NCBI GenBank assembly: GCA_964402685.1
Contig: CAYODE010000002.1
Span: forward strand, 21,826 to 85,825
Reading direction: 5' to 3'
DNA length: 64,000 nt
Source: Aestuariivita sp964402685
Lineage (GTDB): Bacteria > Pseudomonadota > Alphaproteobacteria > Rhodobacterales > Rhodobacteraceae
The stretch's first letter is position 1. Each line of letters opens with the position of its first letter. This document shows positions 36,407-45,452 of this stretch, one piece after another. Below the pieces are notes generated by a model. That model had not been told where the DNA came from. It was given only the letters and a program-made list of their open reading frames with translations, and did no database searches. Both the position numbers and the translations under genes were made by a program.

Positions 36407-37909
36407 TCAAAGGATGTTGAAACGGTCACGAATGGCTCGGTCCTGCGCCACGCTCAGATATTGCGGATAATGAGAGCTTAGGATCTCAGTCGCTTTGCGC
36501 CGTGCAATGTCCCACGCATCCGGCGCGCCCTTATCCGCCCATGTTCGTGGTTCGTCACGGTCAGCAAGAGCCGGATAAAAGTAATCCCGCTCCATGGCCG
36601 CGTAGGTGTGCGCGCCGCCCAGGAAGTGCCCCTCCCCCAAAACGGCATCGACAATCGCATCGTAGCCAAGATTGTCCGCATTTACCTCAACACCCCGTAA
36701 TGCGCGATAGGTGTGGGAGTGCATTTCATCGTCCAGAACAAAAGCTTCAAAACTTGCGCCAAGAAGCGACGCGGTCATACCGGAACTCTCATAAATCAGG
36801 TTTCCACCGGCCAAGGCCGCGGCCAATGACGTCAGTCCTTTTTCAATGCCGTATTGCGCGTCAATGGCCTTTGCATCTGTCATTGAACATGCCACGCCAG
36901 ATGGAAGACCCAGCCAATTCGACAACTGCGCTGAGGCAGCGTTCAAAACAGCCGTTTCGCCGCTTCCACCCGAAAACGCGCCTGTACGCAAATCGATGAC
37001 CAGCGGCCAGTTTGAAAAGACCATCGGAAAACCCGGACGGATCGCATGAACCATTAATAGACTTGCCAAAGTTTCGGCCAGCGACTGGGCCAGAAACCCG
37101 GCCAAAGTCGCCGGCGCGGTCGCTCCGGCTTGAGCGGCCGTTATGCAAGACATGGGAATGTTGTGCCTGATGCATTCATATACAACGTCAACCGCGTCCT
37201 CACCAAAGCGCATCGGCGAAATGATCGGGCTGATATGCGCCTTCACAAACGGGCGCTTTGAAAACTCACCTTCTCCACCCGCGACGATATCCAGAAGTTC
37301 GACAATCGGGGCGACATGTTCGGCCAGCGTAAAGGACGTTGCTGTTGGTTTGGTTGTGTTTTTGACCAATGCGTAAACCGTGTTCACATCCAGATCGAAG
37401 TTGTCTGGAACGTCCGTCGCGACGCAACACCGGGTGAACCAACTGACGTTCTGCAAGACGTCCTGAAGGCGTGTGAAATCGTGAAGATCAGCCAGGGTCG
37501 ATGGCCTATAGATACCGCTTTCGATATCCAGCGTTTGCACCGCCGCGCCGCCGGTGCCGAAATGAACTGCGTTTCCGCCGACTTCAATCGACCTGCTTTC
37601 GTCGCGGCCATGTAGCACAAAGGTCGTTGCCGCCTTGGAAATAGCGTCTTCGACTATCGCAGGCGCAAACACGACCCGACCGTTTCCTGCGTCTCGTGCG
37701 CCCATGGCGAGCAAATCGGCGCGCAGCCGATCAGGGACCTCGCCCAGGCCCAGATTGGCAAGCAGGTCGAGAGCAGTCTGATAGATCTGTTTCAGATCGC
37801 TCTCAGATAAGGGTTTGTAAGCGCCACCGATCTGGCCGGGCGGACAAGGGTCACGCGCCGGTTTCTCGGCACGCTGTGCCAACCGCTTTTTGCGTCCCGC
37901 GCGTTTCAT
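36407..37909 (-). CDS. MttB-family (trimethylamine methyltransferase-like) protein, without pyrrolysine
   Basis: A 500-residue protein of the MttB superfamily. The frame is uninterrupted by an amber codon, so it is a non-pyrrolysine member like MtgB. Such proteins transfer a methyl group from glycine betaine or related quaternary amines to a corrinoid protein. The N-terminus is very basic (MKRAGRKKRLAQRAEK). I chose the ATG at 37909; a GTG at 37918 is also possible. No corrinoid protein or RamA-type activase is encoded nearby. The gene is divergent from a DMGDH-like oxidoreductase, which fits betaine-type demethylation. Confidence 0.85.
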   Translation of the reverse strand: MKRAGRKKRLAQRAEKPARDPCPPGQIGGAYKPLSESDLKQIYQTALDLLANLGLGEVPDRLRADLLAMGARDAGNGRVVFAPAIVEDAISKAATTFVLHGRDESRSIEVGGNAVHFGTGGAAVQTLDIESGIYRPSTLADLHDFTRLQDVLQNVSWFTRCCVATDVPDNFDLDVNTVYALVKNTTKPTATSFTLAEHVAPIVELLDIVAGGEGEFSKRPFVKAHISPIISPMRFGEDAVDVVYECIRHNIPMSCITAAQAGATAPATLAGFLAQSLAETLASLLMVHAIRPGFPMVFSNWPLVIDLRTGAFSGGSGETAVLNAASAQLSNWLGLPSGVACSMTDAKAIDAQYGIEKGLTSLAAALAGGNLIYESSGMTASLLGASFEAFVLDDEMHSHTYRALRGVEVNADNLGYDAIVDAVLGEGHFLGGAHTYAAMERDYFYPALADRDEPRTWADKGAPDAWDIARRKATEILSSHYPQYLSVAQDRAIRDRFNIL

Positions 37910-37977
37910 CCCTGCCACCCTATCGCGATATCCTTTTGCCGACGATCAATGAGTGTTCACACGCAGCATGCAATCCT

Positions 37978-38029
37978 GTTTCAAATATTTCGAAACTATT
38001 AAATTAATACTTCCTTTTTCTCGAAATTA
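37978..38029. promoter_or_regulatory. TTTCGAA-type operator motifs between MttB-family and DMGDH-like genes
   Basis: An inverted repeat GTTTC at 37978-37982 and GAAAC at 37992-37996 surrounds TTTCGAAA (37988-37995). A second half-site TCGAAATTA lies at 38021-38029. The same nine bases occur at 35374-35382 before the LysR gene, which supports one regulator binding both places and controlling the divergent genes. Confidence 0.5.
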
Positions 38030-38098
38030 GCAGTGCTCACATTGCCCGTGCTCGGAATTGATGGCCAAAGGGTCGCAACACGGGTTCGGAGGTAGGCC

Positions 38099-40537
38099 AT
38101 GAAAACGCGCACCAAAGTGGTCGTCATAGGGGGTGGTATCGCAGGGTGTTCAACGCTGTATCATCTCACACAAGAAGGATGGTCTGACGTTGTTCTTTTG
38201 GAGCGGGACGAGCTGACCTCCGGCACCACTTGGCATTCTGCGGCTCAAGTAACCAATTTTGGCATGAATCAAACAATGGTCGGCCTGAAAACGCATTCGA
38301 TCAACCTGTACAAAGAGCTGGCCGAAGACCCCGATTACCCGATCAATTACCACCATGGCGATGGCGGGATCCGGCTGGCCAATACCGAAGCCCAAATGCA
38401 AGGCTATCGCCATTTCGCCTCGATGGCGCGCGGAATGGACGTGCATTTCGAAGTGATCGGCGCAGAGGAATGCGCGCGGCGCCACCCTTTGATTTCGACC
38501 GAAAACCTGTTGGGTGGGCTTTGGGATCCGCTGGATGGCGATATTGACCCTGCGCAACTCTGCCAGGCCCTTGCCCGGCGGGCCCGCAAGGCTGGGGCGG
38601 AGGTGTATCGACATACACCAGTCACGGGTATTACGCAGAAGCAAGATGACAGCTGGACGGTTCACACCACCAAAGGCGACATTGATTGCGACATCGTCGT
38701 AAATGCCTGCGGATACCGCGTGAACGAAGTGGGCGCGATGATGGGTGTGCACCATCCCGTGGCGTCGATGGAGCACCAGTATTTCCTAACCGAAGATATC
38801 CCCGCAATTAAAGAAGCCGGTCATCGCATGCCGCTGCTTCGCTGCCCGATCAGCGATTATTACTGCCGCCAAGAGAAGCAGGGTCTGCTTCTGGGGTTTT
38901 ATGAGCAGGGCTGCAAGACCTGGGGTATGGACGGAATTGATCCCAACTTCGTCAACGCATTGTGCCCGGATGATCTGGATCGCGTCACCGACGTCCTCGA
39001 AGGCGCATTTGCGCGGATGCCAGCATTGATGGAGGCCGGCATCCGCACGGTTGTGAATGGCCCTATCACCTACACCATCGATGGCGCGCCTCTCGTTGGG
39101 CCCATCCCCGGCAAGCGAAACGCATTTTGCATCATCGGGCTCCGCGCTGGGCTTGGCGAAGGTGGCGGGCATGGCTGGCTACTGGCCCAGCAGATCGTGC
39201 ATGGCGAGGCCTGCTATGACACCTGGTGTCTGGATCCCCGTCGCTTTACCGGACACGCGAACGTCGAACTAACGGCACTCAAGGCGATTGAGGACTATCA
39301 GAACGAGTTTCGATTTCATTTTCCCCATGAGCACAGACCCGCCGGTCGTTCAGCAAAGACCACACCACTCACGCCTGTAATGGCCGCAGAAAACGCGGCT
39401 TTTACCGTGGTCAATGGTTGGGAGCGAGTGGAGTACATAAAGCCGACATCGGATTTTCAGCCAACACTCAGTTTCAACTTTGATGAGGCGTTCGAACAGG
39501 TGGCCGCGGAAGTCAGTACCGTGGCAAACGCCGTTGGACTGTGTGAAGTGAACGGTTTTAACAGGATCGAAATCACGGGCCAGGACAGGCACGCGTTTCT
39601 GGATAGGATGGTCTGTGGCATCGTTCCAAAACGCGACGGGCGTGTCGGACTGGCTTACCTGCTGAACCATCACGGCATGGTCAAAGGTGAAGCAACCTTG
39701 GCAAATTTACCTACATCCGATCGGGGTCCGGACCGTGTTTGGTACGGATCGGCGGCCGCGTCGGAATACCACGACATGGACTGGCTTACGCAGCATGTCC
39801 GGGCGGGCGAAGATGTCCAGTTCAGATCCCTCACCAACGACCAAACGATCTTGGTTCTGGCCGGTCCTCATGCGCGAGCAGTCATGCAAAAGGTCAGCCG
39901 AGCTGATTGGTCAGCACAAGCGTTCCCCTGGCTGTCTGTGCGCGAATGCTATGTCGGGTTTGCGCCAGCAACTGTCATGGCCGTAAGTTTCTCCGGTGAA
40001 TTGGCCTATGAAATCCATGTCCCCAACGCATCTCTTTATGCCGCTTATCAGGCGTTGCGCGAAGCTGGAGAAGAGGTCGGGCTGGGCCTGTTCGGGGCAC
40101 GGGCGGTTGAGTCCATGCGGATGGAGAAAGGGTTCCTACATTGGAAATCGGATCTGATCACCGAATTCGACCCTTTCGAAACCGGGCTACAGCGCTTTGT
40201 GAAACTGGAGAAACCCGAGTTTGTGGGTAAGGATGCCCTTATCCAACGTCAGTCACGGGGCGTGTCAAAGAAACTCATCTCGCTTCAGGTTCACACGACA
40301 CACGCACCGGCGCATCCCGGCGCGTCGTTGATGGAGGGCAATACCGCCGTCGGCACGATCACATCCGGCGATTGGGGGCACCGCGTTGGAATGAACCTGG
40401 CTTACGCGTTTGTCGATCCAAAACACGCAAACGATGGTGAAAAGATGCAACTGGATCTTTGCGGGGATCTTATCGACGCCACCGTCATACCGCCGTCGCC
40501 ATATGACCCAGAATTTGCAAAACTGCGTGCGAGTTGA
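38099..40537 (+). CDS. Dimethylglycine/sarcosine dehydrogenase-like flavoprotein with folate domain
   Basis: An 812-residue two-part enzyme. Residues 7-23 are the FAD-binding Rossmann motif, and H46 in SGTTWHSAAQ is at the position used for covalent FAD attachment in DMGDH. The N-terminal DAO domain runs to about residue 400, followed by FAO_M and the aminomethyltransferase (GCV_T) domains to the C-terminus, which take the methyl unit to tetrahydrofolate. It would oxidatively demethylate an N-methylated amino acid in the cytoplasm. The neighbouring MttB homologue and LysR regulator suggest a quaternary-amine pathway. An 8-base gap and GGTAGG stretch lie before the ATG. Confidence 0.9.
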   Translation: MKTRTKVVVIGGGIAGCSTLYHLTQEGWSDVVLLERDELTSGTTWHSAAQVTNFGMNQTMVGLKTHSINLYKELAEDPDYPINYHHGDGGIRLANTEAQMQGYRHFASMARGMDVHFEVIGAEECARRHPLISTENLLGGLWDPLDGDIDPAQLCQALARRARKAGAEVYRHTPVTGITQKQDDSWTVHTTKGDIDCDIVVNACGYRVNEVGAMMGVHHPVASMEHQYFLTEDIPAIKEAGHRMPLLRCPISDYYCRQEKQGLLLGFYEQGCKTWGMDGIDPNFVNALCPDDLDRVTDVLEGAFARMPALMEAGIRTVVNGPITYTIDGAPLVGPIPGKRNAFCIIGLRAGLGEGGGHGWLLAQQIVHGEACYDTWCLDPRRFTGHANVELTALKAIEDYQNEFRFHFPHEHRPAGRSAKTTPLTPVMAAENAAFTVVNGWERVEYIKPTSDFQPTLSFNFDEAFEQVAAEVSTVANAVGLCEVNGFNRIEITGQDRHAFLDRMVCGIVPKRDGRVGLAYLLNHHGMVKGEATLANLPTSDRGPDRVWYGSAAASEYHDMDWLTQHVRAGEDVQFRSLTNDQTILVLAGPHARAVMQKVSRADWSAQAFPWLSVRECYVGFAPATVMAVSFSGELAYEIHVPNASLYAAYQALREAGEEVGLGLFGARAVESMRMEKGFLHWKSDLITEFDPFETGLQRFVKLEKPEFVGKDALIQRQSRGVSKKLISLQVHTTHAPAHPGASLMEGNTAVGTITSGDWGHRVGMNLAYAFVDPKHANDGEKMQLDLCGDLIDATVIPPSPYDPEFAKLRAS

Positions 40538-40552
40538 GCCCCGCTTCGTCGA

Positions 40553-42031
40553 TCAGCGCATCACAAACGGGTTTGCCATTGGCGCATCCGATGTGTTGAT
40601 CCAAGTCGTCTTGGTTCGCGTGTAGTCGAGGACAGCCTCCATGCCTGCTTCACGACCGTAGCCAGACCGGTTGAACCCTCCAAAGGGGGCGATGGGCGAC
40701 ACAGCGCGATAGGTGTTGATCCAGCAAATCCCCGCTTTCAATCGGTCGGAGACGCGATGCGCGCGGGCCAGGTTTTGCGTGAACACGCCCGAGCCCAACC
40801 CAAAGCTCGAGGCATTGGCCAGCGCAATCGCCTCCTCTTCCGTGTCGAACGGCAGAAGCGACATGACAGGGCCAAACATCTCGACCTTCAGCGTTTCCGT
40901 ATCAGTGCTTTGGCATTCAACCAAAGTCGGCGCCATATAGTTTCCAGGCTGATCCACAGGCGCGCCACCAAATCGAATGGTGGCGCCCTGCCCTTGTGCA
41001 CGTGTAAGCGTCTCCTCGATCCGTCGGATTTGCGCAACGGTGCAAAGAGGGCCGACATGCGTCTCCCCGTCCAGCGGATCGCCTACAACGATGTCCTTAG
41101 ACTTGGCTTCGATCCGTGCCGCCAGTTCGTCAAAAATCGCGCGCTGCACCAGCCCGCGAGAGCCAGCAACACAGCTTTGACCTGATGCTCCGAAATTCCC
41201 CGCAATCAAACCGTTTGCTGCTCCGTCCAGATCAGCATCGTCAAAAACGACGATTGGTGATTTGCCGCCCAGCTCAAGTGTCGTGACCGCGAAATTCTCG
41301 GCTGAATTTCGCACCACGTGACGGGCCGTCTCAGGCCCGCCGGTAAAGGCGATGCGGTCCACATCCGGGTGCCGAGTTAACGGGATCGCGCAGTTTTCCG
41401 CATCCCCAGTGATGACGGAAACCACACCTGCGGGAAATCCTGCCGCCTCGATCAACTTTGCAAATTCCAGCATCGGCGTGGGCGCTATTTCCGACGCTTT
41501 GAGCACCACAGTGCACCCCGCCGCCAACGCTGGGCCTAACTTGGTCGCCGTCAGAAACATCTGAGCGTTCCATGGCACAATCGCCGCCACCACGCCGATC
41601 GGAACGCGCTGGGTGAAGACATGCATGTCTGGCTTGTCGATCGGCAGCACGGCGCCTTCGATCTTGTCGGCCAGGCCCGCGTAGTACCGGTAATAGTCTG
41701 CGACATACCCTGTTTGGCTGGCCGTCTCTGCGAGTAGCTTTCCGCTGTCCGTCGTTTCGATCCGGCCGATGGCGTCGGCGTGCTCCGCAATGAGGTCCGC
41801 CAAGCGATATAATAGCTTGCCGCGCTGCGTCTGCGTCAGGTCTCGCCATGCGGGATCATCTAGCGCCCGGCGTGCCGCTGAAACAGCGCGGTTCACATCG
41901 TCCGGGGACGCGCAAGCAAATGTTGCCCAATCCTCCCCCGTCGCGGGGTTGAGCGAGCGCATGACCTGCCCACCTGCGCCGTCGTCCCAAACGCCATCAA
42001 TGAAAAGCTGGTAGTGTGGCAGATGTCCCAT
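40553..42031 (-). CDS. NAD(P)-dependent aldehyde dehydrogenase
   Basis: A 492-residue ALDH with N155 (PWNAQ), the general base E253 in LELGGKSP and the nucleophile C287 in GQSCVAG. The enzyme is complete. It is the last gene of a four-gene minus-strand operon and starts nine bases after the LLM flavoprotein gene ends. It would oxidise an aldehyde made by that pathway. Betaine aldehyde dehydrogenase is a tempting name given the neighbouring betaine-type genes, but it belongs to the other operon. Confidence 0.9.
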   Translation of the reverse strand: MGHLPHYQLFIDGVWDDGAGGQVMRSLNPATGEDWATFACASPDDVNRAVSAARRALDDPAWRDLTQTQRGKLLYRLADLIAEHADAIGRIETTDSGKLLAETASQTGYVADYYRYYAGLADKIEGAVLPIDKPDMHVFTQRVPIGVVAAIVPWNAQMFLTATKLGPALAAGCTVVLKASEIAPTPMLEFAKLIEAAGFPAGVVSVITGDAENCAIPLTRHPDVDRIAFTGGPETARHVVRNSAENFAVTTLELGGKSPIVVFDDADLDGAANGLIAGNFGASGQSCVAGSRGLVQRAIFDELAARIEAKSKDIVVGDPLDGETHVGPLCTVAQIRRIEETLTRAQGQGATIRFGGAPVDQPGNYMAPTLVECQSTDTETLKVEMFGPVMSLLPFDTEEEAIALANASSFGLGSGVFTQNLARAHRVSDRLKAGICWINTYRAVSPIAPFGGFNRSGYGREAGMEAVLDYTRTKTTWINTSDAPMANPFVMR

Positions 42032-42040
42032 ATCTTTTCC

Positions 42041-43075
42041 TTACTGAAAGGCTGGCATCACGTCGTCAATGAACCGGGCGAGCGACGCCAGTTTGCGATC
42101 GAAACTCATACCACTGTCGATCCAGAATGAATACTCGTCATACCCCAGATCTTCATAGCGTTTGATCTGATCAATCACCTCCTGCGCGGTGCCAATTGTC
42201 AGATCTCTCTGCATGTTCTCTGGTGACATGAGTTTGTTGGCTGCCATCTCTTCCTCGGAAAGGGGTGCGATCAAACCTTCGTTCACAGGTCGCTTGTTCT
42301 GAAACCATGCGCCAAAGTAGCAATAAAAGCGGGATAATTCCTGCGCTGCGCGGTCAACGTCTAAGGCGTCGGAGCCGACATAGGTATGATGCAACAGCAT
42401 GATCTTGGGGCGCGGTCCGTCATAACTCTCGCACGCGTCATTGAAACGGCCCATCAACGTCTCAATTTCCTCGATCCCCTGCCAAAGCGGCGTGACCTGA
42501 ATGTTGAACCCATTGTGGACACCGAATTCGTGGCTGTTGGGATCCCGCGCCGCGATCCAGATAGGCGGCCCGCTTTCCTGGATGGGACGCGGCGCAGATG
42601 TGGTGGCCGGAAAACTGAAGAACTCTCCTTCATGCGCGCAGTCTCCGGACCAGAGCTTGGGTAGCAGCGGAGTGATTTCACGCATGCGCTGACCGGCTTC
42701 CCACGCATCCATGCCGGGCATCATCCGTTCGTATTCGTAGGTATAAGCGCCCCGCGCGATGCCCAATTCAATACGCCCGCCGGTGATCAGATCGGCCGAG
42801 GCAGCCTCCCCGGCCAGTCGGATGGGGTGCCAGAATGGGGCAATCACCGTACCCGTCCCAAGGCGCACGTTTTTGGTGTGATGCGCCACGTCGATCAGGG
42901 TCAACAGAGGGTTTGGCGCGATAGTGAATTCCATTCCGTGATGCTCACCAGACCAGACCGCACGCATTCCGCCTTCGTCTGCCAGCTTACACAAATCGAT
43001 AAACTCGTGGTGCAGGACGTCATGCGGCTGGTCTGGGGTCAGACGTTCCATATGCGCAAAGAGCGAAAACTCCAT
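42041..43075 (-). CDS. LLM-class flavin-dependent oxidoreductase
   Basis: A 344-residue luciferase-like monooxygenase-fold protein. The N-terminal MEFSLFAHME, the IAPNPLLTLIDVAHHTKNVR region and the GIARGAYTYEYE stretch are typical of the LuxA-like F420/FMN group. It would be an FMNH2-dependent monooxygenase needing a separate flavin reductase, none of which is visible here. It lies between the hydrolase and the ALDH. Confidence 0.88.
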   Translation of the reverse strand: MEFSLFAHMERLTPDQPHDVLHHEFIDLCKLADEGGMRAVWSGEHHGMEFTIAPNPLLTLIDVAHHTKNVRLGTGTVIAPFWHPIRLAGEAASADLITGGRIELGIARGAYTYEYERMMPGMDAWEAGQRMREITPLLPKLWSGDCAHEGEFFSFPATTSAPRPIQESGPPIWIAARDPNSHEFGVHNGFNIQVTPLWQGIEEIETLMGRFNDACESYDGPRPKIMLLHHTYVGSDALDVDRAAQELSRFYCYFGAWFQNKRPVNEGLIAPLSEEEMAANKLMSPENMQRDLTIGTAQEVIDQIKRYEDLGYDEYSFWIDSGMSFDRKLASLARFIDDVMPAFQ

Positions 43076-43134
43076 CTGTCAGATCCTTTCTGTTCCATCG
43101 TGGCGGGAATGGCGGCAAACCTGTTCGAAGAGCA

Positions 43135-43914
43135 TCATTGCTGAACCTCGCGCATCCGACGCAGAAGCGTTGCGCTCACAAGATCTGGATGGGTCATTGG
43201 CAACATGTGCGCTGCGCCATCGACGATTTCCGCAGATCCATTAGGCGCCAGTTGAGCCAGTCGTTTGGACATCGCGGGGGTGGAATTGGGCTCCTCCCTT
43301 CCGGTCATGAAGACAGCGGGACACAACATGCTCTCGACGCTTTTGGGGTCCGGGCCGTCTGTATGGGCAAACACGTGATAGGCCATTTGATAGCCCTTGG
43401 GGTCTACCGCCTTTAGCCACTGCTCACAGGCTGTCCGCTCATCTGACGGGGCGCCTCCAAACCAACGGGTCAGTGTTGTCTCTGGACTTGTCGGGCTGCG
43501 CCCATTTAATTCAGCTGCACGCGCCTGTACCGCCACGGATGCAGACTCGCTTCGCTGAAAAACAGTGTTCAAGGCAACAACTGCTCGGATCAGAGCCGGG
43601 TAACGTATCGCGAGGTCCAACGCGATCAGCGCGCCCATGGAATGGCCAACCACCACGAGAGGTTCGTTGATCCCTTTGGCCACCGCGTCTGTGTAGTCCG
43701 CCAACGTAGCGGGCTCGGTGAGCCCTGCGCTTTCTCCGTGGCCAGGCAGATCGACCGCTGTTGTAGCGGCGGCTTTTGACAGGGCGTCGATCTGCGCGTT
43801 CCACGCCTCCGCGCGCAAACCCACTCCGTGAATAAAAAGTATCTCGGTTGACTTAGCACTGCGAATAGCCGCAAGTGACCCGAACTCAAACCGCGGCCGG
43901 GTTGTCCAGGTCAT
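43135..43914 (-). CDS. Alpha/beta hydrolase
   Basis: A 259-residue alpha/beta-fold hydrolase with the oxyanion motif LFIHGVG (26-32), the nucleophile elbow GHSMG with S92, and a catalytic histidine in GAAHMLPM near residue 238. It could cleave an ester, a lactone or a C-C bond. Its start overlaps the DUF1185 gene by 29 bases, an unusually long but plausible operon overlap. Confidence 0.88.
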   Translation of the reverse strand: MTWTTRPRFEFGSLAAIRSAKSTEILFIHGVGLRAEAWNAQIDALSKAAATTAVDLPGHGESAGLTEPATLADYTDAVAKGINEPLVVVGHSMGALIALDLAIRYPALIRAVVALNTVFQRSESASVAVQARAAELNGRSPTSPETTLTRWFGGAPSDERTACEQWLKAVDPKGYQMAYHVFAHTDGPDPKSVESMLCPAVFMTGREEPNSTPAMSKRLAQLAPNGSAEIVDGAAHMLPMTHPDLVSATLLRRMREVQQ

Positions 43915-44485
43915 GGCCTAAATCCTGTAAATCCTGGTATCGGTCGCCGATGCGATGATGCGGACGCCCCCCCGTCGCGCCGCCTAGAACAACCACGATC
44001 TCATCAGCCCGTGGCGCATCCGGGATCGCGAACTGGATCGTCAGATAATGTGACCTTCGGCCAGCATCGTTCTTGTCCATCAAAGGTACCATGATGGGCG
44101 CATTCGCGCCCCCGCGAGTATTTGTGAAAGCCAGGTATGATTTGGCTCCGACAGCCTCCCGGTAATGGTTCCCAAAGCGCAATGTGTGGATCAGCCCCGA
44201 CGCATGTTCAACTTCCCCGTCCAGCCCGACGACCGCGGCCTTGCCATAGGCTTCGATAGCCGCACCTGATCCGGCCATGGTCACCATGCGCTCAGTCAGT
44301 TCCGCACCGAGAACCGGACCAATGGATTGAATTTCAGGTTTCAGATCATCGACAAATCGCCCTGCCCATGGATTTCGGACCACTGCCGCCACAGCGAACA
44401 TACGCCATGGCGTTTCTGCGGCGCGAAAACCTTCGATCAGCACCTCTTCGTCATATGTCACAAATTTGCGGATTTCTGGCGCCAC
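43886..44485 (-). CDS. DUF1185/amino-acid-synthesis family protein
   Basis: A 199-residue protein of the PF06684 'AA_synth' (DUF1185) family. The best start is the GTG at 44485, with AGGAG six bases upstream; a TTG at 44512 would add nine residues. The reaction is unknown. Family members are often beside LLM monooxygenases, hydrolases and aldehyde dehydrogenases, exactly the context here. It is the first gene of the operon and is controlled from the divergent region with a LysR gene. Confidence 0.75.
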   Translation of the reverse strand: MAPEIRKFVTYDEEVLIEGFRAAETPWRMFAVAAVVRNPWAGRFVDDLKPEIQSIGPVLGAELTERMVTMAGSGAAIEAYGKAAVVGLDGEVEHASGLIHTLRFGNHYREAVGAKSYLAFTNTRGGANAPIMVPLMDKNDAGRRSHYLTIQFAIPDAPRADEIVVVLGGATGGRPHHRIGDRYQDLQDLGHDLDNPAAV

Positions 44486-44559
44486 CGCATTCTCCTGTTC
44501 GCTGCGAGGCAACTATCTTGAGGCGGATCGATTTTGACAAATGAATGAATTATGCGCTT

Positions 44560-44582
44560 AGGTATTAGTATCATTAATACCT
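44560..44582. promoter_or_regulatory. 23-bp inverted repeat, likely LysR operator
   Basis: A perfect 8-bp inverted repeat, AGGTATTA at 44560-44567 and TAATACCT at 44575-44582, with a 7-base spacer. It contains a T-N11-A motif of the LysR kind. It ends ten bases before the LysR start at 44593 and lies in the divergent region of the DUF1185 operon, so it is the likely binding site of that regulator. Confidence 0.65.
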
Positions 44583-44592
44583 GACTTGAGAC

Positions 44593-45432
44593 ATGGCCAA
44601 ATCGCTTCCCCCCCTGACCTGGTTTCGCGCCTTTGAAGCCGCCGCGCGGCACCTCAATTTCACCGCTGCCGCCAACGAGATCGGATTGACACAATCCGCA
44701 GTCAGTCAGCAGGTAAAATCACTGGAAACGCGTTTACGCGTTTCCCTGTTCACACGTCAGGCGCGGGGTCTTCTGCTGACAGATGATGGGAGGCGTTTGC
44801 TGCCGCAAGTTGGTGCCGCCTTGCAGACCCTCTCAAATGCGACTCAGGATTTCGATACTGGTCCACAACAAGATCTGTTGACGGTGGCTGCTTCGGTCAG
44901 CATCACGCAATGGGTGATCACGCCCTACCTGGCAAAGTTCAGCGCGCGATACCCTCACATCAGGTTACGCTTTCTCAGTGCAATCTGGCCGGATGACTTT
45001 CATTCTGCCCGTGCCGATGTAGAAATCCGGTTTGGATCAGAAAAACAGGTAGGACAGAATGCCCAAGCGCTGACTCCGTCTCAAATGATCGCCTTAAAAT
45101 CGCCGACCCTCTCAGGTCGTTTGGAAGAACTTCCCTTGATCGGTGCCGTCGGGACAACCGACAACTGGTCATCTTGGAACGAAGGACACGCGACCGATCT
45201 GCGCCCTACCCTTTTTGCGGATTCCTATGGCATGGCATTGCAGTTGGCGGCGCATGGGAACGGCGTAGCCTTAGTCAGCGAGCTATTGGCCCGCCATGCG
45301 CTCGACACTAGCGTTCTGATCCGCGCTCATCCGGGATCGATCCCCAGCACAGATGGATACTATCTTTCAGTTAAGGAAGATAACGCATCGGCGCGTCAGT
45401 TCAGCGATTGGCTTTTGAACCAGCTTGCTTAA
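44593..45432 (+). CDS. LysR-family regulator, GcvA-like, of the DUF1185 operon
   Basis: A 279-residue LysR protein with a winged helix (LTWFRAFEAAARHLNFTAAA and LTQSAVSQQVKSLE) and a substrate-binding domain that ends early. This N-terminal pattern is typical of the GcvA-like subgroup. It is divergent from the DUF1185-hydrolase-LLM-ALDH operon. It is convergent with dddL, 20 bases away. Confidence 0.88.
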   Translation: MAKSLPPLTWFRAFEAAARHLNFTAAANEIGLTQSAVSQQVKSLETRLRVSLFTRQARGLLLTDDGRRLLPQVGAALQTLSNATQDFDTGPQQDLLTVAASVSITQWVITPYLAKFSARYPHIRLRFLSAIWPDDFHSARADVEIRFGSEKQVGQNAQALTPSQMIALKSPTLSGRLEELPLIGAVGTTDNWSSWNEGHATDLRPTLFADSYGMALQLAAHGNGVALVSELLARHALDTSVLIRAHPGSIPSTDGYYLSVKEDNASARQFSDWLLNQLA

Positions 45433-45452
45433 GGCGTAGCGAACCCGTTTCG

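Noticed and set aside
36407..37909. Possible pyrrolysine-containing MttB
   Set aside because: The frame is open through the position where an amber codon occurs in true MttB, so no pyrrolysine is needed.
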